Assembly (NCBI RefSeq): GCF_900115545.1
Contig: NZ_FOWV01000005.1
Span: 474,170-538,169, forward strand
Source of the DNA: Ralstonia sp. NFACC01
GTDB lineage: Bacteria > Pseudomonadota > Gammaproteobacteria > Burkholderiales > Burkholderiaceae
Length of the DNA: 64,000 bases
Direction: 5' to 3'
Shown: positions 1 to 10,800 of the stretch, in pieces
How the letters are laid out: every line of letters starts with the position of its first letter
How positions within the stretch are numbered: position 1 is the first letter of the stretch
Program-made: the position numbers and the translations under genes
The notes under the pieces: model-generated
Seen by the model: only the letters and a program-made list of their open reading frames with translations
What the model was told of the DNA's origin: nothing
Databases searched by the model: none

Positions 1-857
1 AGCGACGGGCGGGCTTCTTCCACACCTTCGTAGCATGCGGCGCCGCCGAGCTGAACGCGCAGGCTGCCCGCGCCCGCGGCCATCACCGGACCGGCGTTGG
101 GGCTCGACCATTGCGGAGCCTGCGTGCGCCAGCAGCGCAGCGCATCGGCGGTGTGGCCAAGCAGCGCGTAGCTGATTGCCGTGAGGCGGGCGGGAATCCA
201 GTTGAGCACGTCGTCGATGCGCGCGGCCGCCCAGCCAAAGCCGGTAAAGCGCGCATTGCGGTAGCCCCACATTGCATCGAGTGTATTGGCCAGCCGATAC
301 AGCACCACGCCCGGCGCGCCCGCCACCACAAGCCAGAACAGCGGCGCGAAGACGGCATCGCTGCCGTTTTCCAACGCGGATTCCACCGCGGCGCGGGCGA
401 TGGGCTCATCCGTGGCTTGTTTGAGGTCACGCGAGACGATGCGCGAGGCGAGGGTGCGTGCGCGGGGCAGATCCGCATCGCGTAGCGCAAGCGCGATCGG
501 CGCGATGTGGTCATGCAGACTGCGCGCTCCGATGGCGAAATAGAGCGCGATGGCATCAAGTGCTGCCACCAGCCAAGGCGACACATCGCGCGCCATGCCG
601 GCGAGCCATCCCGCAAGCAGCGCGAACGGCAGCACGGCGCCCGCCCATGCAACGAGACCGACGACGCGTGACCACGCCAACGCAGCCGGTGTGTGGTTCA
701 TGCAGCGCTCAATCGCTTTGGCGATGCGTCCGAAGCCAACGAGTGGATGCCAGCGCGGCACCTCGCCGAAGAGCTGATCGAGCAGCACGCCCGCGAGCGC
801 GGCCAGCGTCACGAGCGGCCACCCGAGATCGAATACGCCGCCCGGCGACACGCTCAC
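1..857 (-). CDS. cobD: Adenosylcobinamide-phosphate synthase CobD/CbiB (3' part missing)
   Basis: This integral membrane enzyme joins aminopropanol phosphate to adenosylcobyric acid, giving adenosylcobinamide phosphate late in B12 synthesis. The gene starts with GTG at 857; its first four bases overlap the cobU stop (GTGA), which shows translational coupling. About 285 codons are present and the frame is open to the window edge, so the C-terminus lies outside. Visible CbiB hallmarks are an N-terminal membrane segment followed by D-x-x-F-G-E-x-P-R-W-H-P-x-V, the block [17 protein letters not shown], and the segment [13 protein letters not shown]. No ATG gives this conserved N-terminus, so the GTG start is preferred. 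Identification is firm. Confidence 0.9.
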   Translation of the reverse strand, partial: MSVSPGGVFDLGWPLVTLAALAGVLLDQLFGEVPRWHPLVGFGRIAKAIERCMNHTPAALAWSRVVGLVAWAGAVLPFALLAGWLAGMARDVSPWLVAALDAIALYFAIGARSLHDHIAPIALALRDADLPRARTLASRIVSRDLKQATDEPIARAAVESALENGSDAVFAPLFWLVVAGAPGVVLYRLANTLDAMWGYRNARFTGFGWAAARIDDVLNWIPARLTAISYALLGHTADALRCWRTQAPQWSSPNAGPVMAAGAGSLRVQLGGAACYEGVEEARPS

Positions 858-1429
858 GTGGCAGCGCCGATCGCCGGCCCTTTCACCACCATCGGAATAC
901 CGGCCACCAGTAGGTGCACGTTGTCGGCCAGCGCGGCTAGACGTTGGTTCAGCCGGCCCAGTTCATCCACGTAGAAACGCGTGACGGCGCCCATCGGCAC
1001 CACGCCCAGGCCGATCTCGTTGCTCACGAGGATGACCTCGCCGGGCAGCAACGGCAGCGCGGTGAGTAGCGCATCAATCTCCGCTGTCCAGGCTTCGGGG
1101 GGCGTGACGAGGCCTGTCTCGGGGTATTCATGGTGCTCTGAGAAGAGCAGATTGTTGAGCCACAGCGTCATGCAATCGACCAGCACGCAGCCACCGTGCT
1201 GCGCGTGCGTGTAGAGGGCTTCGGCCAGGCGCACGGGCTCTTCGGCCAGCCCCCAATTGGCCGGGCGCCGCGCGCGGTGGAGGGCCACGCGCAATTGCAT
1301 CTCTTCGTCGCCCTCGCCGGCGGTGGCGACGTACGTGACCGGCCCCGCGCATTGCAGTGCGAGCTGTTCGGCGTGGTGGCTTTTGCCCGAGCGGGCACCA
1401 CCGAGGACGAGAGTGAGGTGGCGTGGCAT
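854..1429 (-). CDS. cobU: Bifunctional adenosylcobinamide kinase/GMP transferase CobU/CobP
   Basis: This cytoplasmic enzyme phosphorylates adenosylcobinamide and then adds GMP, activating it for nucleotide-loop assembly. At 191 residues it has the usual family length. The P-loop GGARSGKS lies at residues 10-17, followed by the typical YVATA segment and, further on, the conserved [14 protein letters not shown] and [12 protein letters not shown] blocks. It sits directly upstream of cobD with a 4-base overlap and is divergent from cobQ across about 60 bases, so both arms of the cob cluster probably share one control region. I see no cobalamin riboswitch in that short gap. Confidence 0.95.
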   Translation of the reverse strand: MPRHLTLVLGGARSGKSHHAEQLALQCAGPVTYVATAGEGDEEMQLRVALHRARRPANWGLAEEPVRLAEALYTHAQHGGCVLVDCMTLWLNNLLFSEHHEYPETGLVTPPEAWTAEIDALLTALPLLPGEVILVSNEIGLGVVPMGAVTRFYVDELGRLNQRLAALADNVHLLVAGIPMVVKGPAIGAAT

Positions 1430-1490
1430 TCCAGCATTTTAGCGGGGGCGCGGGGGTCAGGCGCAACAAGGTGGGTGCGATAATCCGCGC

Positions 1491-2987
1491 ATGTCGAAAG
1501 CTCCATTTCCTGTGCCGCCGGGCTCGCTTCGGGGCACGCTGATGATCCAGGGCACCACGTCCGATGCTGGCAAGAGCACGCTGGTCGCCGGTCTGTGCCG
1601 CGTCGCGCATCGAGCCGGTGTGCGGGTGGCGCCATTCAAGCCGCAGAACATGGCGCTCAACAGCGCCGTCACCGCCGACGGCGGCGAGATCGGCCGCGCC
1701 CAGGCGTTGCAGGCGCAGGCGGCGGGCGTCGCCCCCACGGTCGACATGAACCCCGTGCTGCTCAAGCCCAACAGCGACACCGGCGCGCAGATCATCATCC
1801 ACGGGCAGCCGCGCTTTGACCTTGATGCCCGCGCGTATCACGACTACAAGCCCACCGCCATGGCCGCCGTGCTCGAATCGCACACGCGGCTGCGCGCGCA
1901 GTACGACCTCGTGCTCGTGGAGGGCGCCGGCAGCCCGGCGGAGGTCAACCTGCGCGACCGCGATATCGCCAATATGGGCTTTGCCGAAGCCGTCGATTGC
2001 CCCGTCGTGCTCGTTGCCGACATCGATCGCGGTGGCGTGTTCGCGCACCTTGTCGGCACGCTGGCCTGCCTGTCCGACAGCGAACGCGCGCGCGTGGGCG
2101 GCTTCATCATCAACCGGTTTCGCGGCGATATTTCACTGCTCACGCCCGGGCTCGACTGGCTGACCGCGCAGACGGGCAAGCCGGTGTTGGGTGTGCTGCC
2201 GTATCTGCACGGTCTGCACCTCGACGCGGAAGACGCGGTGCAGACCGTGCAGCGCGCAGCCTCAGCCGATGCGCTGCGCGTCGTCATTCCGGTGTTGCCG
2301 CGTGTGTCCAACCACACCGATTTCGACGCGCTGCGCGCGCACCCGCAGGTGGACGTTCGACTGGTCGGCCCCGGTCAGCCAATTCCGCCCGCAGACCTCA
2401 TCATCCTGCCCGGCAGCAAGAGCGTGCAGGCCGATCTTGCCTGGCTGCGTGCCAACGGTTGGGAAGCGGCCATCGCGCGGCATCTGCGCTATGGCGGCAA
2501 GCTGATCGGCATCTGCGGCGGCATGCAGATGCTGGGGCGGCGCTTGCATGATCCGCACGGGCTGGAAGGCGCAGCAGGCAGCGTCGAGGGTTTCGGCTAT
2601 CTCGATTTCGAGACGACGCTGGAGGCTGCCAAGCAGTTGCGTCAGGTGCGCGGCATCCTGACGGAAAGCGGTGCGACCATCGCCGGCTACGAAATCCACA
2701 TGGGCGTGACCAAGGGGGCGGCCCTCGCACGCCCCGCCGTGCAACTCGACGATGGCCGCGCAGATGGTGCGGTCTCCGCAGACGGGCAAATCCTCGCGAC
2801 TTACCTGCACGGCTTGTTCGATGCGCCCGAGGCGTGCCGAGCGTTGCTTGCCTGGGCCGGTGTGCGCGATGCGCAGGCGCAGGACTACGCCGCGTTGCGT
2901 GAGGCATCGCTCGAACGTCTTGCTGACACGTGCGAAGCGCATCTGGACCTTGCTACGCTCTTCCGAACGCTGGCACGTGCAGGCTGA
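1491..2987 (+). CDS. cobQ: Cobyric acid synthase CobQ
   Basis: CobQ uses ATP and glutamine to amidate four side chains of adenosylcobyrinic acid a,c-diamide. The 498-residue protein shows the two expected parts. The N-terminal dethiobiotin-synthetase-like ATPase has a P-loop [10 protein letters not shown] at residues 21-30 and the conserved [11 protein letters not shown] segment. The C-terminal class I glutamine amidotransferase has its nucleophile in [10 protein letters not shown] (Cys about 342) and a later His in YLHGLFD. The start was chosen because family members begin just before the P-loop strand. It is transcribed away from cobU-cobD and completes the local B12 cluster. Confidence 0.96.
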   Translation: MSKAPFPVPPGSLRGTLMIQGTTSDAGKSTLVAGLCRVAHRAGVRVAPFKPQNMALNSAVTADGGEIGRAQALQAQAAGVAPTVDMNPVLLKPNSDTGAQIIIHGQPRFDLDARAYHDYKPTAMAAVLESHTRLRAQYDLVLVEGAGSPAEVNLRDRDIANMGFAEAVDCPVVLVADIDRGGVFAHLVGTLACLSDSERARVGGFIINRFRGDISLLTPGLDWLTAQTGKPVLGVLPYLHGLHLDAEDAVQTVQRAASADALRVVIPVLPRVSNHTDFDALRAHPQVDVRLVGPGQPIPPADLIILPGSKSVQADLAWLRANGWEAAIARHLRYGGKLIGICGGMQMLGRRLHDPHGLEGAAGSVEGFGYLDFETTLEAAKQLRQVRGILTESGATIAGYEIHMGVTKGAALARPAVQLDDGRADGAVSADGQILATYLHGLFDAPEACRALLAWAGVRDAQAQDYAALREASLERLADTCEAHLDLATLFRTLARAG

Positions 2988-3062
2988 GCCATAATTATTG
3001 GATGGACAGATCCGCTGGGTGACTAACTCGGCACATGATTCGACGAGCGCAAGGAGGCGGGC

Positions 3063-3728
3063 ATGCCGGTGGCCGTTGTAGCGAACCCGAAGGGCGGAGT
3101 GGGCAAAAGCACGCTGGCCACCAATCTGGCCGGCTACTTTGCGGCGCGGGATCACGCCGTGATGCTGGGCGACACCGATCGCCAGCAGTCCTCACGCGAG
3201 TGGCTGGCCCTGCGCCCGGAAACCGCCAAGCCCATTCGCACGTGGGAAATCAACGCTGATCATATCGCCAAGCCGCCCAAGGGTACGACGCACGTAGTGC
3301 TCGATACGCCGGCGGGCCTCCACGGCTGGCGGCTGGGGGATCTTGTGAAGATGTCCGGCTACGTGATCGTGCCGCTGCAGCCTTCCATGTTCGACATCCT
3401 TGCCACGCAGACCTTCCTGCGCAAACTGGCCGATGAAAAGCCTGTGCGTCATGGCGAGGTCAAGCTGGGCGTGGTCGGCATGCGCGTCGATATGCGCACG
3501 CGTGCCGCTGAACAGCTCCAGCGTTTCGTGCAGGGGCTGGAGGTGCCAATCCTGGGTTATCTGCGCGATACGCAGAATTACGTGCAACTCGCCGCGCACG
3601 GCTTGACGCTGTGGGACGTGGCGCCCTCGCGGGTGGCCAAGGACGTGGAGCAGTGGAGCGGCATTCTCGACTGGCTGGGGGAGTCGCCTACGCAGGCGAG
3701 CGTCACCGACACGTCGGCGGCGGCATGA
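3063..3728 (+). CDS. Orphan ParA-family ATPase
   Basis: This is a 221-residue deviant-Walker-A ATPase of the ParA/MinD superfamily, with KGGVGKST at residues 10-17. A Walker B-like strand ends in LDTPAGLHG, where typical ParA proteins carry DTPP. A strong Shine-Dalgarno (AAGGAGG) stands just before the ATG. There is no parB-like gene or obvious parS-like repeat beside it, so it is probably not a chromosome or plasmid partition operon; short solitary ParA proteins are known to position other cargoes. It is followed immediately by a terminator, and its neighbours (cobQ, panC) give no functional hint. The cargo is unknown. Confidence 0.8.
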   Translation: MPVAVVANPKGGVGKSTLATNLAGYFAARDHAVMLGDTDRQQSSREWLALRPETAKPIRTWEINADHIAKPPKGTTHVVLDTPAGLHGWRLGDLVKMSGYVIVPLQPSMFDILATQTFLRKLADEKPVRHGEVKLGVVGMRVDMRTRAAEQLQRFVQGLEVPILGYLRDTQNYVQLAAHGLTLWDVAPSRVAKDVEQWSGILDWLGESPTQASVTDTSAAA

Positions 3729-3730
3729 AA

Positions 3731-3755
3731 AAAGCCCGGCAGTGCCGGGCTTTTT
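3731..3755. terminator. Bidirectional Rho-independent terminator
   Basis: The stem AGCCCGGCA/TGCCGGGCT is flanked by an A-run on the left and a T-run on the right. It starts two bases after the parA-like stop and lies 21 bases from the panC stop, so it can end transcription from both convergent genes. Confidence 0.85.
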
Positions 3756-3776
3756 CGTGGGACGAGGCTGCGTCGC

Positions 3777-4652
<876 letters not shown>

Positions 4653-4666
4653 TCAGATCGGACGAT

Positions 4667-5548
4667 TTACGTCGGGGAATAGGCGAGGCGCACGTAAATG
4701 GGTGCGTATGGTTCGGCCTGCGTGATTTCGAGCAGCGATTCGCGCGAAAGCTCGAGCATGGCGACAAAGTTGACGACCACGATGGGTGCGCCCTTGCCGG
4801 ACTGGATCGCTTCTTCAAACAGCTCGGTGAACTCCATGAACCGCGCGTGCTGCAGGCGGCGCAGGATCTGGCTCATGTGCTCGCGCACGGACAGCTCTTC
4901 GCGCGAGATCTTGTGGTGCTGGGTGAGCTTGGCCCGGCGCAGCACATCTGCCCAGGCGACACGCAGGTCGTCGGAATTGACGTCGGGGTAGCGCGGCGCG
5001 AGGCTTTGCTCGATATAGACCTGTGCGCGCAGGAAATCGCGGCCAAGTTGCGGTACGGTGTCCAGCTTCTGCGCGGCGAGCTTCATCTGCTCGTACTCGA
5101 GCAGGCGGCGCACCAGTTCGGCGCGCGGGTCTTCGGGCTCGGTGCCTTCGTCGGTCTTCTTGACCGGCAGCAGCATGCGCGACTTGATCTCGATGAGCAT
5201 GGCCGCCATCAGCAGATATTCAGCAGCCAGTTCAAGATTGGTCGTGCGGATCTGTTCGATATACGCCAGATACTGCCGCGTGACTTGCGCCAGCGGAATG
5301 TCCAGCACATTGAAGTTCTGGCGGCGGATCAGGTACAGCAGCAAGTCCAGCGGCCCTTCAAATGCTTCGAGAAAGACCTCGAGCGCATCGGGCGGGATGT
5401 AGAGATCCTGCGGGAGCTTGAACAGCGGCTCGCCGTAGAGCCGCGCGAAGGCGAGGCCGTCGACCTGCGCGGGCGTGGAATCCTGATCGGGCGCCACGCT
5501 GGGCAGCTCGACGGGCAGTGGCAGCTTGTCCTGCGCGGAAGTGGTCAT
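4667..5548 (-). CDS. scpA: Segregation and condensation protein A
   Basis: ScpA is the kleisin subunit that bridges SMC heads in the bacterial condensin complex. The reading frame is open far upstream, but the conserved protein begins at the ATG at 5548 (MTTSAQDKLP), giving 293 residues. The hallmark kleisin N-terminal block FEGPLDLLLYLIRRQNFNV is present, with the following AYIEQ and EYLLMAAMLIEIKSRMLL segments. No scpB gene is adjacent here. It lies between DUF3460 and panC on the same strand, with 38-base gaps on both sides, suggesting one transcript. Confidence 0.92.
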   Translation of the reverse strand: MTTSAQDKLPLPVELPSVAPDQDSTPAQVDGLAFARLYGEPLFKLPQDLYIPPDALEVFLEAFEGPLDLLLYLIRRQNFNVLDIPLAQVTRQYLAYIEQIRTTNLELAAEYLLMAAMLIEIKSRMLLPVKKTDEGTEPEDPRAELVRRLLEYEQMKLAAQKLDTVPQLGRDFLRAQVYIEQSLAPRYPDVNSDDLRVAWADVLRRAKLTQHHKISREELSVREHMSQILRRLQHARFMEFTELFEEAIQSGKGAPIVVVNFVAMLELSRESLLEITQAEPYAPIYVRLAYSPT

Positions 5549-5586
5549 GCGGCGGTGAGCCTGGCGGGCCGAGGGCCGGTGGCCGA

Positions 5587-5775
5587 TCAGTCCAGCGAGT
5601 AGACGTACGGCTTTTGCGGCACGCGGGCGGACTTGGCGCGCGCGCGCTCTTCCAGGTCGATCGGGTCCTTGTCCCACAGCAGGGACCGGCCTTGGCGCTG
5701 CTGCGCTTCCAGGTCGGGCTTCTGGGTCTTGAGTTCTTCCAGGAACTGGGTGATCTCGGACTTGTAGAGGGCCAT
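5587..5775 (-). CDS. DUF3460 family small protein
   Basis: This is a short cytoplasmic protein of 62 residues, MALYKSEITQFLEELK onward, ending PQKPYVYSLD. It matches the betaproteobacterial DUF3460 family by eye. The function is unknown. It is charged, has no signal peptide or membrane segment, and lies just upstream of scpA on the same strand. The frame is open further upstream, but the ATG at 5775 gives the conserved N-terminus. Confidence 0.8.
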   Translation of the reverse strand: MALYKSEITQFLEELKTQKPDLEAQQRQGRSLLWDKDPIDLEERARAKSARVPQKPYVYSLD

Positions 5776-6012
5776 GGCGGTATGTGATGTTGGATGATCT
5801 TGCCCGCACGGAAAGCTCCCGGGCGGAAAACCGGCGCATTTTACCGTATTGGCCGGCGTAAAGGCCTTGGGCACGGCACGTGCGAAACCCTGTCGGCCGA
5901 TTCGGAAGGCCGCGTTCGTTGCAATTGCCTGGGCACCGGCGGGGGGCGGTATGGTCAAATACGCCTTTCCTTCGACTCAGCCTGCCCGTGGGGCGGCGCC
6001 ACGCTTGCCACG

Positions 6013-7800
6013 ATGACCGGCTCCAATCGACCATCGCGACCGTCACGACCACCACGCTTTCGTTTCCTGGGTTTGCCCGCCGCCGCGCTGGCGGCCGGCT
6101 TTGTGCTGTCCCTCGCCTGCGCCCCGGCGCACGCTGAATACGACGTCAAGATCGATGCGCCGAAGTCCATTCGCGACTTGCTTGAGCGCCATCTGGACCT
6201 GTCGCGCTACAAAGACCGCAAGGACATCACCGACGACCAGCTCCAGTACATGGTCGAGACCATTGGCGACCAGGTCACCAAGCTGACGGCCACCGAGGGC
6301 TATTTCGTGCCGAAGGCGACCGCGAAGCTGGACGGCCCGCCGGACCACCGCGTGGTCAACGTGAAGGTCGAGCCCGGCCCGCGTACCACCATCGATACCG
6401 TGGCGCTCGACTTTACCGGCGCGATCACGCAAGACGCCAAGCGCATCGACGAATTGAAAAAGTCGTGGAGCCTGCAGCACGGCATGGCCTTCCGCCAGTC
6501 GGGCTGGGACAAGGCCAAGGACGACGGTCTGGCCGCGCTGCAGAGCAAACGTTATTACGCGGCCAAGCAGACGTCTTCGCAGGCACGCGTCGATCCGGAC
6601 GAAAGCAAGGCAGACCTGTCGGTGGGCTATGACAGCGGTCCGGCTTACACATTGGGGCCGCTGGACGTGCAGGGCTTGTCGCGCTACCCGCTCAGCATCA
6701 TCAATCACGTGAACCCGCTGCGCGTGGGTGAGGATTACTCCGCCGATCGTCTGCAGGCGCTGCAGGCCGCCATCCAGGGGCAACCGTATTTCTCCAACGC
6801 CATCGTTGACCTGGGCGACGACCCGAAGAACCCGGTCAACGCGCCGGTGCGCGTGCGTGTGCGGGAGTATCCGCCCAACCGCATCACCAGTGGTGTGGGT
6901 TACGGCACGGACACGGGTGCCTCGGTGGAAGGGCGCTATCAATATCTGAACCTGTTCAGCAAGGCTTGGGTGCTCGACACGCAGGCCCGCATCGAACAGC
7001 GCCGCCAGTACCTGTTTGCCGGCGTGACCGTGCCGCCCGACGACAAGCAATACGTCAACAGTCTCTACACCAGCATGGACCGCACCGACACCTCGGGCAC
7101 CGACACGCGCAGCTATCGTTCCGGCTTCAAGCAGACGCGTGTGCGCGGCATCTATGAGACGTCGTTCACCGTTGATTTCTACTACGACGACCTGCGGCCC
7201 GATGGCGCCGAGCGCCAGTTGAGCAAGGCGCTCGTCCCGGGTTTCGCCTGGACGCGCCGCGATGTGGACGACCCGCTGTTCCCGCGCCGCGGCAACATCA
7301 TCACCACGCAGATCGGCGCGGCAGTCAAGGGCGTGCTGACGGACCAATCATTCGTGCGGTCATACAGCCGCATTCGCCAGTTCGTGCCGGTGGGGCAGCG
7401 CGATATCTTCGTTGCGCGCGGTGAGTTGGGCGCGGTCATCACCTCCGGTTCCGGCGATGGCGTACCGGCCACGCTGCGCTTTCGCACGGGCGGCACGCAG
7501 TCGGTGCGCGGCTACGATTTCCAGAGCATCGGTAACGACGTCAACGGCAGCACGTTGCCGACCAAGTTCCTCGTCACGGGCGGGCTGGAGTATCAACGCT
7601 GGTTTCTGCCGCAATGGGGTGCCGCCGTGTTCTGGGATACCGGCACCGCCACCGACAACTGGTCGGAGCGCCGCTGGTTCAACGGTGTGGGTGTGGGCGT
7701 ACGTTGGAAGAGCCCCGTGGGGCCGATCCAGCTCGACATGGCCTATGGCATCCAGCAGAAGCAGTTCCGGCCGAGCGTCTCGCTGGGCATCGCGTTCTGA
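6013..7800 (+). CDS. tamA: TamA, outer-membrane Omp85-family assembly protein
   Basis: TamA is the outer-membrane barrel of the translocation and assembly module, working with TamB across the periplasm. The chosen ATG gives 595 residues with a basic N-terminus and signal peptide ending AHA|EYD near residue 41. POTRA-like repeats follow, and then a C-terminal 16-strand-type barrel. The barrel carries the Omp85 lid motif (V-R-G-Y-D, in TQSVRGYDF) and ends SLGIAF with the terminal Phe typical of outer-membrane proteins. The frame is open to 5794, but that stretch has no conserved features. tamB follows two bases after the stop. Confidence 0.93.
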   Translation: MTGSNRPSRPSRPPRFRFLGLPAAALAAGFVLSLACAPAHAEYDVKIDAPKSIRDLLERHLDLSRYKDRKDITDDQLQYMVETIGDQVTKLTATEGYFVPKATAKLDGPPDHRVVNVKVEPGPRTTIDTVALDFTGAITQDAKRIDELKKSWSLQHGMAFRQSGWDKAKDDGLAALQSKRYYAAKQTSSQARVDPDESKADLSVGYDSGPAYTLGPLDVQGLSRYPLSIINHVNPLRVGEDYSADRLQALQAAIQGQPYFSNAIVDLGDDPKNPVNAPVRVRVREYPPNRITSGVGYGTDTGASVEGRYQYLNLFSKAWVLDTQARIEQRRQYLFAGVTVPPDDKQYVNSLYTSMDRTDTSGTDTRSYRSGFKQTRVRGIYETSFTVDFYYDDLRPDGAERQLSKALVPGFAWTRRDVDDPLFPRRGNIITTQIGAAVKGVLTDQSFVRSYSRIRQFVPVGQRDIFVARGELGAVITSGSGDGVPATLRFRTGGTQSVRGYDFQSIGNDVNGSTLPTKFLVTGGLEYQRWFLPQWGAAVFWDTGTATDNWSERRWFNGVGVGVRWKSPVGPIQLDMAYGIQQKQFRPSVSLGIAF

Positions 7801-7802
7801 AT

Positions 7803-10800
7803 ATGACGATGACCGATCCGCAAACGCCTCAACCCAAGCAACCCGAAGCACCACGCTCCGAACGTGCCAAGCGCGGCTGGGGCCGTCGCACGCTGCGCTG
7901 GTTCGGCGCCTTTGTCGCCCTCGTCCTTGTAATCGTGCTGGCGCTGGCCGGCTGGCTGGTCTGGGCCATCCATTCGCAATCGGGCACGGCGCAGTTGTGG
8001 TCACTCGCCACGCGCTTTGGCAACGCTTATGTGTCGGGCAAGCTGGAGGGCGGCACGGTGCGCGAGGGCGTGTCGCTGCGCGATCTGCACGTGCGCGCGG
8101 GCAGCACGGAAGTGCGCATCGACCATGTGGAAGGCCGCTGGGCCATCACGCGTGGCCCGTGGCATGCGCATTTCGCGTACCTCCGTGCCGGCAATGTCGA
8201 GGTGATCCTGCATCCGACGCCGCCCACACCGCCGAGTGGTCCGCCCAATTCGCTGGTGCTGCCGCTTGCGCTGGATGTGGACCGCCTCGCCGTCGATCGC
8301 CTTGCCATCCGGCAGGGCACGTCGACCACCGAACTGAAGTCGATTGCCGGCAGCCTGCATACCGACGGAACGCATCACAACGTGCTGCTCGACGGCATGG
8401 AGACGCCCGCCGGTAAACTGGCCGCCACGCTGCGTATGACCGGTACGCGCCCGTATCCGCTTACCGGGGCTGCCACGCTGGCCACGCAGTTCGAGGTGAG
8501 CGGGCAGAAGCAGGATGCGTCGGTGTCGGCGCAACTGTCGGGCTCGTTGGAAGCGCTGCATATCGAGGCGACCGGCACCGGGGCCAAGCTGACTGCGCAG
8601 GCGCTGATTGACGCCACGCCGTTCGGCGCGTTGCCTCTGTCGCGCGCAGTTGTGTCGGCGGAGCACGTGAATCCGCGTGCGTTTGCGCCGGGCGCGCCGG
8701 AAGCATCGTTGTCGATCCATGCGGACCTGCGTCCCGACGAGAAGGCCAAGACGCTGACGGTGGCGGGCCCCATCCAGATCGACAACGCGCAGCCCGGCAC
8801 GCTCGACAAGCAGAAGCTGCCGCTGCAATCGCTGCGTGCTCAGGTGCGGCTGAACGAAAACGATCAGCAACTCACCGGTCTCGATGTGCGGCTGCTGGGC
8901 GGCGCGGTGCTCACGGGCGGCGCCGATGTGCAGAAGGGGCATGGCGCACTGCGCGTGGATGTGCGCCAGCTCGATCTGCACGCGCTGCACGCATCGCTGG
9001 AGAAGACGAAACTCGCTGGCCCCATCACCGTGAATTTTGCGGGCGGCACGCAGCATGTGGCGCTCGATCTGGCGGGCGGCGACATGCGTGCGCAAGCGAA
9101 AGCCGTGCTGGATGCGGCGCAGGTCGCGGTGGAGAGCGCCCAGGTGTCGCTGGGGCGCTCGCGGCTGACGCTGGCGGGCACGCTCAAGCACGACGATGCG
9201 CAGTCGTTCGCCTTCAAGGGCAACCTGGCGGAGTTCGATCCGTCGCGGCTGGCCAAGGTGGCCAAGGGCCGCATCAATGCCGAGTTCGATGCGCGCGGCA
9301 CGCTCGGTGAGCCCATCGACGCCGCCGTCAAGTTTGCCGTGCGCGATAGCGATTACGCCGGCTTGCCGATGACCGGCGACGGCAACGTCCACGTACGCGG
9401 TGAACGCCTGCTGCCCAGCGACGCCAAGCTCGACGTGGCCGGCAACAAAGCCAGCCTGCGGGGTAGCTTTGGCGGGGCGGGCGACCGCATGCATGTCGAC
9501 GTCGATGCGCCGCAACTCGCCCGCCTGCAGCTTGGGGTGAGTGGGGCGCTGACCTTGTCCGGCGATGTCTCCGGCACGATCAAGCGCCCGCAGGTGGATG
9601 CCACGTTCCGCGCCAATCAGCTTGCCTATCAAGGAAACAAGATCGACACCGCCAACGGCCGTGCGCAGATCCGCGACGGGATCGACGGGCCATTGCTGTT
9701 CGAGCTGACCGCGCAGCGAGTGACGGGCCCGAGCCTGTCATTGCGGGAAGTGCATGCCACGCTGGACGGCACGCGACGCGCCCACCGCTTCCGCGCCGAC
9801 GCCGACGGCAACGTACGCAACCAGCCGTTCAAGTTCGCGCTGGCAGGCGACGGTGCGCTGACACCCGGCAAGGACGGCGATGGTTGGGATGGCACGATCT
9901 CCACTCTGTCGGCGCAGGGCGAGCCCAACCTGCAGCTCAAGGCTCCGGTGAAGCTTTCGGTGGCACCGGGCCGCCTGATGATGGGCCGTGCAGATCTGAC
10001 ACTGGACCAGACCCCCATCCACATCGAGCGTGTCGAATCGACCCAGGGTCACGTGCGCAGCGCCGGCCGCGTCGACGGGTTGCAGATTGCGCGGGTGCTG
10101 GAGCTTGTGCGCACCTGGACGGGCCAGGCACCGCCGGTGCGCACGGATCTCGTCGTCGACGGCCAGTGGGATCTGGACCTCGGCAGCACGGCCACCGGCA
10201 CGGCTCGCATCGCCCGGCGCAGCGGCGACCTGTCGATCAACGCCGGCCGTGGTTTCACCCCGCTGGGCCTGACTGAAGCGACCGTCGAAGCGCGCGGCGA
10301 AGGCATGCGCCTCGGGCTGCGCGGCACTGTGCAATCGACGCGCGTCGGCAACCTTTACCTTGATGCGGGCGTCGGGCTCGCGCGTGATCCTGGCCCGGGC
10401 ACTTTGGCGCTTATGGCGCCCTCGTCGCCGCTCTCCGGCGGTTTGACGATCAGCCTGCCGCATCTCAAGAGCATTGGAGATCTGCTTGGGCCCGACGTCG
10501 CAACGGACGGGCAGCTTGCGGCCAGCCTGACGTTTGCGGGCACCGTGGGCGCGCCCAAGGTGAGCGGCTTCATGACCGGCCAGGACGTCGAGGTGGCGCT
10601 GTACGACCAGGGCATCCGCCTGACGAAGGGCGTCGTGCGTGTGGCGCTCGACCAGAACGTGGTCGACCTGCAAGAGGTGGTGTTCCATGGCGGAGACGGC
10701 ACCGTGCGGGCGCAGGGACGCGTGCAGCTTGGCGAGGCGAACCCGAACCTGGCAGGCTCCATCGTTGCCGACAAGCTGCAACTCTTTGCCGATCCGGATC

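Noticed and set aside
1430..1490. Possible cobalamin riboswitch between cobU and cobQ
   Set aside because: The divergent gap is only about 60 bases, too short for the riboswitch, and no B12-box-like sequence is visible.
1128..2048. Long antisense frames across cobQ, hemC, argH, ppc and other genes
   Set aside because: High-GC coding DNA gives long open frames on the other strand; these carry Arg/His/Ala-rich sequence without family motifs.
4667..6055. 462-codon open frame covering scpA and upstream sequence
   Set aside because: The first 169 codons have no ScpA similarity and overlap the DUF3460 gene and its leader; the conserved start is at 5548.
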